A DNA stretch of 36,137 nt from Campylobacterales bacterium. GTDB taxonomy: Bacteria > Campylobacterota > Campylobacteria > Campylobacterales > Sulfurimonadaceae. The DNA lies in NCBI GenBank assembly GCA_024277395.1, contig JAJRVF010000176.1, positions 1-36,137 on the forward strand, read 5' to 3'. The translations under genes and the position numbers were made by a program. This document shows positions 1 to 11,000 of the stretch, piece after piece (within the stretch, counting starts at the first letter, position 1; every line of letters starts with the position of its first letter). The notes beneath the pieces are model-generated. The model saw nothing but the letters and a program-made list of their open reading frames with translations, was not told where the DNA came from and searched no databases.

Positions 1-63
1 AGATTTAATTGTAGTCGCACACCCTTCGCAGCGTATATTACTGACCTCTACCGTATAGCGCAA
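1..63 (-). CDS. Heavy-metal-associated (HMA) domain protein, 5' end only
   Basis: This is the start of a gene that runs off the left edge and is too short for the ORF track. Reading the minus strand from a TTG at 63-61 gives an N-terminus of (M)RYTVEVSNIRCEGCATTIKS. The NIxCxGCxxxI motif is the metal-binding loop of the HMA/CopZ fold, in which two cysteines bind Cu(I) or another soft metal. The start lies 2 nt after the sucD stop, and the purine-rich GGAAAAAAG at the end of sucD can serve as its ribosome-binding site, so it is probably the last visible gene of the mdh-fumC-sucC-sucD operon. The TTG start is inferred; no ATG or GTG lies nearby in this frame. The metal and partner cannot be seen. 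Confidence 0.72.
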   Translation of the reverse strand, partial: MRYTVEVSNIRCEGCATTIKS

Positions 64-65
64 AA

Positions 66-941
66 TTACTTTTTTCCCAGAACTTCTGCCACTGCCTTGC
101 CTATTTCAGCGGGACTTACAACCACTTCGACGCCCGCTGCCTCCAATGCCTCCATTTTCTCTTTTGCCGTTCCAGCACCACCGGAGACAATAGCACCGGC
201 ATGTCCCATGCGTTTTCCTGCCGGCGCTGTTTGACCCGCAATAAACGCAACGACCGGTTTGTTAATATTTTCTTTAATAAAAGCCGCTGCCTGAATTTCA
301 AGATCACCACCGATCTCGCCAATCATCACAATCGCTTCTGTCTCAGGATCGGCTTCAAACATCGGTAGAAGCTGTTTGTATGAAAGCCCGATTATCGGAT
401 CACCACCGATACCTACTGCTGTAGAGATTCCATACCCTTCATTGCAGACCTGGTTGGCACCTTCGTAGGTTAATGTACCGGACTTCGAAATCAAACCGAC
501 ATTGCCCTTTTTAAAGATCATTCCCGGCATAATACCGATTTTACACTCTTGTGCCGTAATAATGCCCGGACAGTTTGGTCCGATTGTTTTCATACCATGT
601 TTGACAGCATAGGCTTTTGCCGCTTGCATATCACGAACCGGAGCACCCTCTGTAATAATCACAGCCAGATCAATATTGGCATCTGCCGCTTCCATTACCG
701 CATCGGCTACAAATGCCGGTGGTACAAAAATCATACTAACGGTTGCACCGGTAGAAGCAACTGCTTCCTTAACCGTGTTGAAAACCGGTTTGCCCAGATG
801 TTCCTGCCCTCCTTTATTGGGAGTAACACCGCCTACAATCTGTGTACCATACGCCAAGCACTGCTCTGCATGAAATGTTCCCTCTTTTCCGGTAAACCCC
901 TGAACAATTACTTTTGTATCTTTGTTAACTAGAATACTCAT
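66..941 (-). CDS. sucD: Succinyl-CoA synthetase (ADP-forming) alpha subunit
   Basis: It encodes the alpha subunit of succinate-CoA ligase, which interconverts succinyl-CoA and succinate plus CoA with ATP/ADP in the TCA cycle. At 291 residues it is the normal family length. The N-terminal CoA-binding Rossmann region ([12 protein letters not shown]) is clear. The C-terminal segment [20 protein letters not shown] carries the active-site histidine, phosphorylated during catalysis, in its usual context (about residue 247). The ATG has an excellent Shine-Dalgarno (AAAGGAGTG). The upstream sucC gene ends only 6 nt before this start, so its stop codon lies between the RBS and this ATG, as expected for coupled translation of the two subunits. 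In organisms with a reductive TCA cycle the enzyme runs towards succinyl-CoA; direction cannot be read from the sequence. Confidence 0.98.
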   Translation of the reverse strand: MSILVNKDTKVIVQGFTGKEGTFHAEQCLAYGTQIVGGVTPNKGGQEHLGKPVFNTVKEAVASTGATVSMIFVPPAFVADAVMEAADANIDLAVIITEGAPVRDMQAAKAYAVKHGMKTIGPNCPGIITAQECKIGIMPGMIFKKGNVGLISKSGTLTYEGANQVCNEGYGISTAVGIGGDPIIGLSYKQLLPMFEADPETEAIVMIGEIGGDLEIQAAAFIKENINKPVVAFIAGQTAPAGKRMGHAGAIVSGGAGTAKEKMEALEAAGVEVVVSPAEIGKAVAEVLGKK

Positions 942-947
942 TTTTAC

Positions 948-2120
948 CTACACTCCTTTCGCTGCAGCTACTGCTTTTGCAGCGCCGTCACCCAAGTCGG
1001 TACCAACAATAATATTGGCAATATTGGCATTTTTAAGAATCTCCGCCGCTTCGGGTGCATTGGTGCCATCAAGACGTACAATGACCGGTACATTCACATC
1101 GGTGATTTTAGTTGCCTCCAAAATACCGTTGGCAATGCGGTCGCATCGGACAATACCACCAAAAATATTGACAAAAATCGCTTTGACTTTTGGGTTTTTC
1201 AGAATAATCTCAAAACCCTTTGCTACGGTTTGTGCATTGGCACTACCACCGACATCCAAGAAGTTTGCCGGTGTGCCTCCCATATAATTAATGGTGTCCA
1301 TAGTTCCCATAGCCAGACCCGCACCGTTAACCATACAGCCAATCTCGCCATCAAGTGCAATATATGAAAGTCCGTATTGTGCTGCCTCGCGCTCATCAGC
1401 ATCTTCCTCGGAGATATCACGCATTGCTTCAATATCGGGATGACGGCCTAATGCCGAATCATCAAAGCCCATCTTGCCGTCAAGTGCCAAAAAGTCTCCC
1501 GATCCGGTTTTAATGAGTGGATTAATCTCAATCATTTCGGCATCTTTTTCCATGTAAAGCCTGTAGAGTTTGGATGCAAAATCAATCATTTTCTTTTGTT
1601 CGTTCTTATCGGTAATACCTAAAGCAAAAACCAGTTCTCGACCATGAAAACCCTGAAAACCAATAGCCGGATCAACCGCAATTTTAATAATCTTCTCCGG
1701 TGTATCATGAGCCACATCTTCAATAGCCATACCGCCTTCAGTGGACGCCATAATGACCGGCATCTCTTTGGCGCGATCGAGCACCACACCCAAGTAGAGT
1801 TCATCCTTAATATCGGCACCCTCTTCAATATAGACTTTTTGAACCAACTTCCCTTCCGGACCGGTTTGGTGCGTCACCAATGTCATTCCCAAGATCTCCG
1901 AAGCCAATGCTCTCACTTCTTCTAAATTTTTAGCGAGTTTGACACCGCCGCCAAGCCCACGGCCACCGGCATGAATTTGAGCTTTGACAACCCAGATATC
2001 TCCACCCAACTCCTTTGCATTAGCCACTGCCTCATCCGGCGTATTGGCAATGATACCCCGAGGGGTCGGCACATCATACTGGGCAAAAATCTGTTTTGCC
2101 TGATATTCATGTATATTCAT
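948..2120 (-). CDS. sucC: Succinyl-CoA synthetase (ADP-forming) beta subunit
   Basis: It encodes the ATP-grasp beta subunit that binds nucleotide and, with SucD, forms the succinate site. At 390 residues it is full length. The start MNIHEYQAKQIFAQYDVPTPRG is the conserved ATP-grasp opening. GCMVNGAGLAMGTMD and ANFLDVGGSANAQTVAKGF are the conserved succinate/CoA-side motifs of the C-terminal ligase domain. The ATG follows a GGGAGAG Shine-Dalgarno. It sits 39 nt after fumC and 6 nt before sucD on the same strand, so it is an internal gene of the mdh-fumC-sucC-sucD operon. Nothing looks truncated. Confidence 0.98.
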   Translation of the reverse strand: MNIHEYQAKQIFAQYDVPTPRGIIANTPDEAVANAKELGGDIWVVKAQIHAGGRGLGGGVKLAKNLEEVRALASEILGMTLVTHQTGPEGKLVQKVYIEEGADIKDELYLGVVLDRAKEMPVIMASTEGGMAIEDVAHDTPEKIIKIAVDPAIGFQGFHGRELVFALGITDKNEQKKMIDFASKLYRLYMEKDAEMIEINPLIKTGSGDFLALDGKMGFDDSALGRHPDIEAMRDISEEDADEREAAQYGLSYIALDGEIGCMVNGAGLAMGTMDTINYMGGTPANFLDVGGSANAQTVAKGFEIILKNPKVKAIFVNIFGGIVRCDRIANGILEATKITDVNVPVIVRLDGTNAPEAAEILKNANIANIIVGTDLGDGAAKAVAAAKGV

Positions 2121-2159
2121 TCATCTCTCCCTTGTTTAAGTTAAATTTTTCTACTGTAC

Positions 2160-3551
2160 CTACGCCTTAGGTGCGATCATCTCTTCCGGCACGACGTATT
2201 TATCAAATTCTTCAGCACTCAGCAGACCCAATTCAATAGCAGTCTCTTTCAGCGTTGCATTGTTTGCATGAGCCGTTTTTGCTATTTTTGCCGCATTATC
2301 ATACCCAACATACGGATTTAATGCCGTGACCAGCATCAATGAATTTTGTAGAAAGTGGTCAATCTTTTCACGCACCGGCTCAATTCCCACCGCACAATGG
2401 TCGTTAAATGACACAATGGCATCAGCCAACAAACGGCATGATTGCAAGTAATTATACGCAATGACCGGCTTATAGACATTGAGCTCAAAGTTCCCCTGCG
2501 ATGCCCCCATAGAAATGGTGACATCATTTCCAAACACCTGACATGTCACCATGGTGACTGCTTCGGCTTGCGTCGGATTAACTTTCCCCGGCATAATGGA
2601 TGAACCCGGCTCATTTGCCGGAATTTCAATTTCACCAATACCGCAACGCGGACCGCTGGCTAGCCAACGTACATCATTGGCAATTTTCATCATATCTGCT
2701 GCCAATGCCTTAAGTGCTCCATGTGAATAAACCAAAGCATCATGTGACGTAAGAGCATGAAACTTATTAGGCGCCGTCACAAATCGGTGTCCCGTCAATT
2801 CTGTAAGCTTGAGTGCAACTCGCTCTCCCAATTCAGGATGCGCATTAAGACCGGTTCCTACCGCTGTACCGCCAAGCGCCAATTCACGAACTGCTTCCAA
2901 AGAGTCTTGCGCCATTTTTTCGCACTTACTGAGCATCTCTACCCAGCCGCTAATTTCTTGTCCCAACGTCAACGGTGTAGCATCCTGTAGATGCGTACGG
3001 CCAATTTTAACTACTGCATCAAACTCTTTTGATTTTTTCTCTAGCGTAGCTTTTAGTTTTGCAACTGCCGGCAACACTCTTGTTTCCATGGCAATAACTG
3101 CAGCTACATGCAGTGCAGTTGGATATGTATCGTTGGATGATTGTGATTTGTTAACATCATCATTGGGATGCACCAGCTTTTCTGTTCGAAAATCACCTCC
3201 GAGAATCTCTGTAGCCCGGTTCGCCAATACTTCATTGTTATTCATATTCGACTGCGTACCCGAACCGGTCTGCCAAACGACAAGCGGGTAGTTGCCGTCA
3301 AGTTTTCCGCTAAGCATATCGTCAGCTGCTGCAGCGATCGCATCGGCTTTTTTGGCATCAAGTTTTCCTAGATCTTTATTAACCAGGGCAACCGCTTTTT
3401 TTAAGTAGGAGAAAGCACGGGTAATTTCATAAGGCATGGTCTCTTCACCAATGGCAAAATTATGAATGGAGCGCTGTGTCTGTGCTGCCCAATAGGCATC
3501 TACCGGTACTTGCATCTCTCCCATAGTGTCTTTTTCAATACGATACTCCAT
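2160..3551 (-). CDS. fumC: Class II fumarate hydratase
   Basis: It catalyses reversible hydration of fumarate to malate, linking the neighbouring MDH to the succinate branch. The 463-residue length is typical of iron-free, heat-stable class II fumarase. The family signature [15 protein letters not shown] (about residues 316-330) carries the flexible serine loop. [14 protein letters not shown]-type (here [13 protein letters not shown]) and [16 protein letters not shown] segments supply the other active-site regions. The aspartase paralogue is possible from the fold alone, but the context with mdh and sucCD and the close fit to FumC favour fumarase. Its ATG lies 1 nt past the mdh stop and has an AAAGGAG Shine-Dalgarno inside the mdh 3' end, so translation is coupled. 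Confidence 0.96.
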   Translation of the reverse strand: MEYRIEKDTMGEMQVPVDAYWAAQTQRSIHNFAIGEETMPYEITRAFSYLKKAVALVNKDLGKLDAKKADAIAAAADDMLSGKLDGNYPLVVWQTGSGTQSNMNNNEVLANRATEILGGDFRTEKLVHPNDDVNKSQSSNDTYPTALHVAAVIAMETRVLPAVAKLKATLEKKSKEFDAVVKIGRTHLQDATPLTLGQEISGWVEMLSKCEKMAQDSLEAVRELALGGTAVGTGLNAHPELGERVALKLTELTGHRFVTAPNKFHALTSHDALVYSHGALKALAADMMKIANDVRWLASGPRCGIGEIEIPANEPGSSIMPGKVNPTQAEAVTMVTCQVFGNDVTISMGASQGNFELNVYKPVIAYNYLQSCRLLADAIVSFNDHCAVGIEPVREKIDHFLQNSLMLVTALNPYVGYDNAAKIAKTAHANNATLKETAIELGLLSAEEFDKYVVPEEMIAPKA

Positions 3552-3552
3552 C

Positions 3553-4512
3553 TTACTTCGCTCCTTTAAAAAAGTTGTTTTTGTTTAGTGTATCAATAAG
3601 AGACTGTACGGAGGCACATGATTTAGCAAACATTGCTTTCTCCTTATCATCAAGAGTGACTTCTATAATTTTTTCAGCTCCTTTGGCACCCAGCATAACC
3701 GGTACTCCTGAAACGACATCTTTAAAACCGTATTCACCGTCTAAATAGACAGCACAAGGATGAATCTGCTTGGTATCTTTTAAAATGGCTTCGACCATGA
3801 TCGAAGTTGATTTTGCGGGAGCATAATATGCTGAGCCGGTTTTCAAATGTGCTACTATTTCTGCACCGCCATGTCGTGTTCGTTTCACTATTTCAGAAAT
3901 TTCATCTTGACTTAACACATCGGAGAGTGGCACTCCTGCCACTGTTGAGTAGCGAGGAAGCGGTACCATATCATCGCCATGACCGCCCATGACGGATGCT
4001 CTGATTTGACCGCCGCCGTATCCTAGTTTCTCCTGAATAAACGATGCCATGCGTGAGCCGTCTAAAATTCCCGCCATACCGATAACACGATTCCGATCAA
4101 AGCCGCTCTCCTTAAGAGCAACATACGTCATAGCATCCAATGGATTGGAAACCATAATAATGATGGCATTGGGAGAATATTTCGCAACCCCTTCAATAAC
4201 CTCTTTGGTAATCTCAGCATTGATCATCAACAGATCATCACGACTCATCCCTGGAAGACGAGGACTTCCGGCAGTCACCACCACTACATCACAATTCGTA
4301 AGCTGTGACATATCTTCTGCAACACTTACTACAGTATGTGAACGTACTGCCGATGCTGCCTGCGACATATCCAATGCTTTTCCTTTTGCCACTTCAATCT
4401 TATTGTCTCGTAGAATAATTTCATGGGCAGACCCTAACATTGCGAGCGAGTAGGCAACGGTCGCACCGACATTTCCGGCACCGACAATTCCAACTCTTTT
4501 TCCTTGACTCAT
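3553..4512 (-). CDS. mdh: Malate dehydrogenase, LDH-like type
   Basis: NAD-dependent malate/oxaloacetate oxidoreductase of the lactate-dehydrogenase-like branch. The N-terminal dinucleotide fold is [30 protein letters not shown] provides the mobile-loop arginine that selects dicarboxylic substrates (an LDH would have Gln), and [15 protein letters not shown] holds the catalytic histidine. The ORF track begins at a GTG (4518), but that codon overlaps the AAGGAG Shine-Dalgarno at 4518-4523. The ATG at 4512 sits 5 nt downstream of that site and is the better start, giving 319 residues. It is the first gene of an operon with fumC, sucC, sucD and the HMA gene. Confidence 0.96.
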   Translation of the reverse strand: MSQGKRVGIVGAGNVGATVAYSLAMLGSAHEIILRDNKIEVAKGKALDMSQAASAVRSHTVVSVAEDMSQLTNCDVVVVTAGSPRLPGMSRDDLLMINAEITKEVIEGVAKYSPNAIIIMVSNPLDAMTYVALKESGFDRNRVIGMAGILDGSRMASFIQEKLGYGGGQIRASVMGGHGDDMVPLPRYSTVAGVPLSDVLSQDEISEIVKRTRHGGAEIVAHLKTGSAYYAPAKSTSIMVEAILKDTKQIHPCAVYLDGEYGFKDVVSGVPVMLGAKGAEKIIEVTLDDKEKAMFAKSCASVQSLIDTLNKNNFFKGAK

Positions 4513-4518
4513 AAGCAC

Positions 4519-4606
4519 TCCTTGATATCATAAATAATAAACCCATCATTCATATCAAATATACTTAAACATACCGTACAAACACACTACACTTAAGTAT
4601 ACTACT
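4519..4606 (-). promoter_or_regulatory. mdh operon leader with 9-bp inverted repeat
   Basis: The region upstream of mdh contains a perfect inverted repeat, TATACTTAA (4560-4568) and TTAAGTATA (4593-4601), separated by 24 nt. A TATATT that could be the -10 of the mdh promoter (4558-4563, minus strand) overlaps the proximal arm. The repeat could be a binding site for a dimeric regulator of the operon. No clear -35 is visible, so the promoter position is tentative. Confidence 0.3.
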
Positions 4607-4664
4607 CTAAATAATAAAAAAGACGGTAGAGGTTTTCACCTTTTCTATAATGCCCATCAGCATC

Positions 4665-4700
4665 ACAAAAAAGATGAAACAGAGATGCATCTCTGTTTCA
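4665..4700 (-). terminator. Rho-independent terminator of icd
   Basis: A perfect 26-base palindrome at 4675-4700 (core CAGAGATGCATCTCTG, flanked by TGAAA/TTTCA) lies just after the icd stop codon. On the minus strand it is followed by TCTTTTTTG, the usual stem plus U-tract arrangement. Confidence 0.75.
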
Positions 4701-4709
4701 GATGTGTAT

Positions 4710-6911
4710 TTAAATTGAGTTAATAATGGCGTTGAGCGTTGCTGATGGGCGCATCGCAATCTCAGCTTTGGCATCATCAGGATGAAAATAACCACCGATA
4801 TCTTGGGGTTTTCCCTCTATAGCCAAGAGCTCTGAAATAATAACATCTTCTTTTTCACTCAATGCTTTTGCTATAGGAGCAAATTTTGCAGCCAGCTCAG
4901 TGTTATCACCTTCAGCCAACGCCTTAGCCCAATACTGTGCAACATAAAAGTGTGATGCTTTATTATCAGGCTCACCGCATTTACGTGACGGCGCTTTATT
5001 GTTATCCAAGTAACCGTCGTTAGCAACATCCAATGCTGCCGTTAATGCTGCTAGTTTCGCATCATTATTCTTTTGTGAAATAAAACGTAGCGACTCAGCT
5101 AATGCTAAAAATTCACCTAAAGAGTCCCAACGAAGATGTCCTTCCGCTAAAAACTGATCGACGTGTTTTGGAGCCGAACCGCCGGCACCGGTTTCAAAAA
5201 GGCCGCCACCGGCAATCAATGGAACAATAGAAAGCATTTTAGCTGACGTTCCCAGTTCTAAAATAGGATACATATCGGTTAAGTGGTCACGGAGCACGTT
5301 GCCGGTTACGGCAATCGTATCTTTCCCTTCACGTACACGAGCATTGGTGTAAGCTGTTGCTGAAGCAACGTCCATAATGGGAAGTTCAAGTCCGCTGGTA
5401 TCGTGATCTTTTAGATATTCTTTGACTTTTTTAATGATATTTGCATCGTGAGCACGATTTTCATCTAACCAAAATACTGCCGGATTCCCTGTAAGGCGTG
5501 CACGTTCTACTGCTAAACGAACCCAATCTCTAATAGGAATGTCTTTAGTACGAGAGAGTCTCCAGATATCACCTTTTTCAACATTGTGACTCATTAGGAC
5601 ATTGCCCTTTTCGTCTTTGACTTCAACAACACCGTCCTCTTCAATTTCAAATGTCGTCGGGTGAGAACCGTACTCTTCGGCTTTTTGTGCCATCAAACCG
5701 ACATTAGCGACATTACCCATTGTTGTGACATCATACTGGCCGTTTTTCACACAATCATCTACCATACCTTGGTGAAATACAGCATACGAACTATCAGGAA
5801 TAACGGCGACACACTCTTGGGTTTTACCGTCTCGGTTCCACATTTTACCGCCGTCACGTACCACTACCGGCATGGATGCATCAATAATGATGTCATTCGA
5901 GGCATGAAGGTTGGTAATGCCGTTGTCAGAATCTACCATCGCCATTGGAGGCTGTTTGTCATATGTCGCCATAATAGCAGCTTCAATCTCGGCTTTTTTG
6001 TCGGCAGGAAGCTTTTCTAATTTTTTATAAAGATCGCCAAGACCCAAGTTTGAGTTGTAGCCGATCTCTTTAAATTCTGCCGCATACTTGTCAAACACAT
6101 CTTTAAAGTAAACTTCAACCGCATGACCGAACATAATCGGATCAGAAACTTTCATCATGGTAGCTTTAAGGTGCAGTGACCATAAAACACCGTTTGCCTT
6201 AGCATCGTCAAGTGTTTTCTGAAGAAATGATCGCAATGCTTTTTTAGACATAAATGTAGCATCAAGTACCTCTTTGTCTTGAACGTCATTAAGCTCTTTC
6301 AAACATTTGCCGTTGAGCTCGATAGTAACTTTTCCCGCGCCTTCTTTGATAACGGATTTTTCATTCGAAAAGAAATCACCCTTCCCTTCCATATGCGCTA
6401 CATACGCTTTTGACGGGCTTTCAAACGGTCGCAATTTGTGTGGGTTTTTCTGGGCGAATTTTTTTACTGCTGCTGCAGCACGACGATCAGAATTTCCTTC
6501 ACGAAGTACCGGATTTACTGCGGAACCCAGACAGGTAGAGTAGCGCGCCTGAATCTCTTTTTCTTCATCATTCTGGGGATCCTCGGGATAGTTAGGAATA
6601 TCATAACCTTGTCCCTGCAACTCTGCAATACAGTCTTTAAGCTGTGGAATTGATGCCGAAATATTTGGCAGTTTTATAATATTTCCATCGGGCTGCTGTA
6701 CTACTTTTCCGAGTTCAGCTAAATTATCTGGAACTTTTTGAGCATCAGTCAATCTTTCAGGAAATGTTGCAAGAACACGACCGGCAAGCGAAATATCACT
6801 TGTTGTCACATCAACACCTGCTTCTTTGGCAAATGCCTTTACTATAGGAAGTAGCGAGTAAGTCGCTAACGCTGGGGCCTCATCAATTACTGTCCAAATA
6901 ATCTTTGACAT
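4710..6911 (-). CDS. icd: Monomeric NADP-dependent isocitrate dehydrogenase
   Basis: It encodes the large single-subunit isocitrate dehydrogenase (IDH-II family), unrelated in length to the roughly 420-residue dimeric enzyme. It converts isocitrate to 2-oxoglutarate plus CO2, or the reverse in a reductive TCA cycle. At 733 residues it matches the family (about 740). Characteristic blocks include [49 protein letters not shown] and [20 protein letters not shown] near the C-terminus. The ATG has a GAGG Shine-Dalgarno 8 nt upstream. It is monocistronic: its own terminator follows, and the region to mltG separates it upstream. Proximity to the mdh operon fits joint use in one pathway. Confidence 0.97.
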   Translation of the reverse strand: MSKIIWTVIDEAPALATYSLLPIVKAFAKEAGVDVTTSDISLAGRVLATFPERLTDAQKVPDNLAELGKVVQQPDGNIIKLPNISASIPQLKDCIAELQGQGYDIPNYPEDPQNDEEKEIQARYSTCLGSAVNPVLREGNSDRRAAAAVKKFAQKNPHKLRPFESPSKAYVAHMEGKGDFFSNEKSVIKEGAGKVTIELNGKCLKELNDVQDKEVLDATFMSKKALRSFLQKTLDDAKANGVLWSLHLKATMMKVSDPIMFGHAVEVYFKDVFDKYAAEFKEIGYNSNLGLGDLYKKLEKLPADKKAEIEAAIMATYDKQPPMAMVDSDNGITNLHASNDIIIDASMPVVVRDGGKMWNRDGKTQECVAVIPDSSYAVFHQGMVDDCVKNGQYDVTTMGNVANVGLMAQKAEEYGSHPTTFEIEEDGVVEVKDEKGNVLMSHNVEKGDIWRLSRTKDIPIRDWVRLAVERARLTGNPAVFWLDENRAHDANIIKKVKEYLKDHDTSGLELPIMDVASATAYTNARVREGKDTIAVTGNVLRDHLTDMYPILELGTSAKMLSIVPLIAGGGLFETGAGGSAPKHVDQFLAEGHLRWDSLGEFLALAESLRFISQKNNDAKLAALTAALDVANDGYLDNNKAPSRKCGEPDNKASHFYVAQYWAKALAEGDNTELAAKFAPIAKALSEKEDVIISELLAIEGKPQDIGGYFHPDDAKAEIAMRPSATLNAIINSI

Positions 6912-7013
6912 GTTTGTACCTCTGTTTTGTTATTTTAGATGGTGTAGTGTATCACTAGGAAGGATAATATTTTCTATAACTTTTGCTAAAGCGAGCGGAA
7001 GTTTCTATAATGT

Positions 7014-7061
7014 GTAAAAATGAAACATTTTTAAGGGAAGAGCGATCCAAATTGTTTCATT
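7014..7061 (-). terminator. Probable terminator of mltG
   Basis: A 9-bp perfect inverted repeat, AATGAAACA (7019-7027) and TGTTTCATT (7053-7061), overlaps the mltG stop codon and, on the minus strand, is followed by ATTTTTACAC. The loop is long (25 nt), so the call is moderate. It could instead be a processing or regulatory stem ahead of icd. Confidence 0.4.
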
Positions 7062-8019
7062 TAGTAGCACTTCTAATTTTTTTAAGGTGCTCTGAGTAAT
7101 GGCGACTGTAAGAGTGGTGCCCTTTTTTGGTACGTACAAAATAAAGATAGTCACTTTTTTCCGGAAAAATTGCTGCTTTAATGGCATCTAAACCAACATT
7201 GCACACGGCATCTTTGGGAAGGCCCTCATTTTGATAAGTATTGTAGCTGCTTTCATCTTTACGAATACGCTCAGCTGTTACTTTTTGATGTGAATATTTT
7301 CCGTAATTGAGCGTGCCGTCCATCTGAAGCTTCATGCCGTGTTTAAGACGATTGCTGATCACAGAGCTGACGTAAGGCATATCTTCAATTGAAGCTGCCT
7401 CTTTTTGGATAACAGATGCTTTAATAACATAGTGATGCCATTTTTTTTCATTATACGTTCCAAAAATCTTCTCCGACCACGCTTTCATCTTTTTTTTGGA
7501 TTGATTGAGCAGAAGCAAAATGGTCTCTTTTTCCGAAAGGCCAATAGGTATTTTGTAGGTGTCGGGAACATAGGCTCCCTCCTTTACATGACTCAAATAC
7601 TGCGAATAATAGATGAGTTTGGAGCGGTTCAGATCCATTTGATCTGCCAAATCTTTTAAAAGAAAATACGTAGTTTCTCCGGGAATAAGCGTAAAATCTT
7701 TCATTGCCGCTTTTGCCGTAACCAATTTATAAAGAAAGTCTCCATGGCTCAGGTGCTCTTGTCCAATGTAGATCCAGCCATGCTGCGGCATACCAATAAG
7801 ACGGGCTATGTAGCCGTCTATAGGGGTGATGTCCATCCCTTTTTTTGTATTGAGATATGTTATAATCTTTTTTGTAGAACCTTGGGGTATATAGAGCACC
7901 TTTACAGAGGTCATGCTTAAGTTTAAATAGTAAAAGAGTGAGATGATTGCCAACAAAATTATTTCTATTATCCATATCACTCTGGTAGGCTTTATTATAT
8001 TCTTGACGGTATCATTCAT
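7057..8019 (-). CDS. mltG: Endolytic murein transglycosylase MltG (YceG-like)
   Basis: It cleaves nascent peptidoglycan strands at the inner membrane and so acts as a terminator of glycan polymerisation. At 320 residues it is of normal size. A single N-terminal membrane anchor (VIWIIEIILLAIISLFYYL, about residues 14-32) precedes a LysM-like region and the YceG catalytic domain. The motif KASVIQKEAAS contains the catalytic glutamate, and QMDGTLNYGK and YNTYQNEGLPKDAVCNVGLDAIKAA are the conserved blocks that follow. The first 77 bases overlap the start of the divergent AsmA-like gene, so each gene's promoter must lie inside the other's coding sequence. The start at 8019 keeps the membrane anchor; the next in-frame Met lies beyond it. 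The Shine-Dalgarno is weak. Confidence 0.93.
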   Translation of the reverse strand: MNDTVKNIIKPTRVIWIIEIILLAIISLFYYLNLSMTSVKVLYIPQGSTKKIITYLNTKKGMDITPIDGYIARLIGMPQHGWIYIGQEHLSHGDFLYKLVTAKAAMKDFTLIPGETTYFLLKDLADQMDLNRSKLIYYSQYLSHVKEGAYVPDTYKIPIGLSEKETILLLLNQSKKKMKAWSEKIFGTYNEKKWHHYVIKASVIQKEAASIEDMPYVSSVISNRLKHGMKLQMDGTLNYGKYSHQKVTAERIRKDESSYNTYQNEGLPKDAVCNVGLDAIKAAIFPEKSDYLYFVRTKKGHHSYSRHYSEHLKKIRSATK

Positions 8020-11000
8020 AGCGCTCTTTGTTATCCTTCAAAATGGCATTGTCATTGAGAAAGTTGATTTCTCATCCGTAAAAGCAAAAGAATTATACAT
8101 CAAATGGAATGAAAAACTATTAGTTAAAGTCGATAAACTCGAAATATCCGCACAAGGAAGCAGGTACCGACCTTCTTTTGATGTGGCTCTTGTAGAGAGC
8201 CTGCTTAAAAATAGCAAAATCTTTTTGACACTTTTTGAACGTATTGAGCTTTCTGAAATACATGTCAATGAGATTAACGGCTCCTTTTATTATGCCGAGC
8301 GTCAAGGAAAGCTCATAGCTAATTCCCGGCAATGGTCACTCTTAAGCCGACTCTCGTTCAAAAATAATCAGCTGCATGTTGCAATAGAGTCACTTCAAAA
8401 TCATCAATACCATACCAATGTTGACGGCACACTGACCATACATATGAATCGTAAAGCTATTGATGCATCACTCCAATGTCATATTGCCGATACTGCAGAT
8501 CTGGCCATTGCTGCAACAGCAACAACCAAAGCAATCTCATTTAATATTCACTCTCTGCAGCCCATAAAAAATCTTCTTCATGCTGTAGAGCCATTTGAGC
8601 TGGATCCAACCGTCATACTATGGGCAGTAAACAACATTGAAGCACCCGAGTATACACTTGAGTATCTTCGGGGGGTGTATGAGTTCAATCACCCTGATAC
8701 ACTTTTAGCAACACTTGAGGCTAAAGCATATCTCCCCAAAATGCATTACACCTTTTCACCCAATCTCGCCCCTATTGTCACGGAGTATACAAAGCTGCAT
8801 TTTAAAAAAGGGATCCTTCACATTCGTCCCCATAACGGCAGATACCGGCATCATCCTCTTCCTCAAAGTTATTTGGATATTGATTTCTCACAAAATGAAT
8901 TTTTTTTAGATGCTCATATTATTACTACAGCCCCGCTTGACGATGCTGTTTTACAAATATTAGATACTTATCATATTAAACTGCCTCTAAAACAGACTCA
9001 AGGAGTCACCCAAACCAATCTCAATCTGAATATCAATCTCCATACGCTTGATACAACTGCTCAAGGTGTTTTTAATATTACTGAAGGAGATGTGCTTTTT
9101 AAGGGAGAAACATTACATGTAAAAAACCTTGCTTTAAAACTTACAAATACACATGTTGATATTATGCAAGGAAGTATTGCTTATCAAACATATATTGATG
9201 CGGATATTCAGGGGTACCTGGATCCGGCAAAGCACCGTGCCAATCTCATTATCACACCCAAACACATCACCTTTCAAGGTACAACCCTTGACACCTCAAC
9301 ACTTCTACCGCAAGCCACCTATCAACTCAGCTCGCACAAAGAGACACTCGCTCTTAGTCATTCGCAATGGCTTTTAGACGGTCATCGTATCAATGTTGAC
9401 GCCTTTGAGGCTCCTTTTCGCTTCGAGGATTTTTCTCTCATCCTTCCTGGTATTGGAGTCACTTTTAAAGACACCGTTCAGGCCAAGATTTTCGGTGATA
9501 TCAACATTTCGCAGCACACTGCCAATATTGATCTCTCTCTCAATACGCTGCAGTATCATAAACTCTCTTTAGATGATGCAACCTATGACATTCATTTTCG
9601 CTACAAAGACGTTCTTACCATTAGCACGGAAGAGTTTGGACATTTTCAATATGATAACCAGCACATCAAAGTTGCACCGTTAGTACTTCGATACGACAAC
9701 CATCGTATTACTATTGAAAAGAGCAAGTTCTATATTCAAGATCGTATCAATTTCCAACTTCAGGGTGACTATATGACCCAAAAGCAACAGGGCACGTTTC
9801 AATTGGGCTATATACATACGTTTCCTCAGGAGCTCTACAGCAATAATAATGACCTCAATATCAGCTATAAAAATGTAAACGGCAGTCACCTTTTTACGGC
9901 TCCTGCTTTGAATGTATCGGCGCTCTTTTCATCACAGGGCTGGTGGATCAATATACCCGATATTTCCAATATTGCACGTTACTCTGCACTGCTACAGCGT
10001 AATGCTGTAGCAGAGGGCAACCTCACCATTCGCAGCACCGATACCAACGGTACCGTGACTTTCAATGCTGCACTGCATTATCCTTATGCTGTTTTAGTTG
10101 ATACTGAGACCTTTTTGTATGATTATAGTGTTGAGGGAAGCTACGATCACGGAGTTACCCGACTAAACATTAATAATAAATTACATGTAAACATTGCCGA
10201 TACCATCACCATCAATGCCACTGACATTGGATTTAATATTCCCGAACTTTCAAAACTCTTTGAAAATCAGCAAGAGAGCAATGCATCACACAATCATCTT
10301 ACACTCAATGCCACCGACAGCTTTCTGTATCTCTCCAAGAAACGACGGGCACCGATAGATGAGATGCGCCTATACAAAGATGGAGCAGTTATCTATGCCA
10401 CATTGCGGCATGCCGAAGGAACAGCACAGTTTGAGCTTGATGAAAAGCATAATTTTCATCTTTACGGTGATCAATTTAATGATACATTCATGAACAGTCT
10501 TTTAGCATTGGCAGAGCACCAAAAGGGATCTTTATACTTTTATATTTCCGGAACTCCGGAACTGTTTCAAGGTGTACTGCGTGTTAAAAAGACTATTTTA
10601 AAAGATTATAAGGTCATTAACAACGTATTGGCGTTTGCCAATACACTTCCGGCTTTAAGCACCTTCTCACTACCACAATACAGCTCCAAAGGACTGCGCG
10701 TTAAAGAGGCTTATGCCGGTTTTACCTATGAGCATGGCAATATTATGGTTCATGACATCAATATCAACTCCAAAGAGTTACGTATTCAAGGCAACGGTGA
10801 ATTCAATTTTAACAACAATAGCATAGAGATGCAGTTAGCTTTAAAAACCGATCTGGGAAGTACCCTTTCCAAGGTTCCCATTGTAGGCTACCTGCTCTTT
10901 GGTGATGACGGATCGGTCTCAACCACCTTGACACTCAGCGGAAAACTGGACAACCCTACTATTACCAATGCTGTGGCACAAGATATTATAGTCGCACCGT

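Noticed and set aside
549-932. Plus-strand ORF of 127 aa opposite sucD
   Set aside because: It is an antisense shadow of a highly conserved gene, with no RBS and low-complexity Cys/Arg/Asn-rich composition. The same applies to the many plus-strand ORFs opposite icd, secA, acnB, ftsK, flgL and ccsBA.
4607-4795. 62-aa minus-strand ORF over the icd 3' end
   Set aside because: It reads through the icd terminator in another frame, with no RBS and no recognisable protein features.
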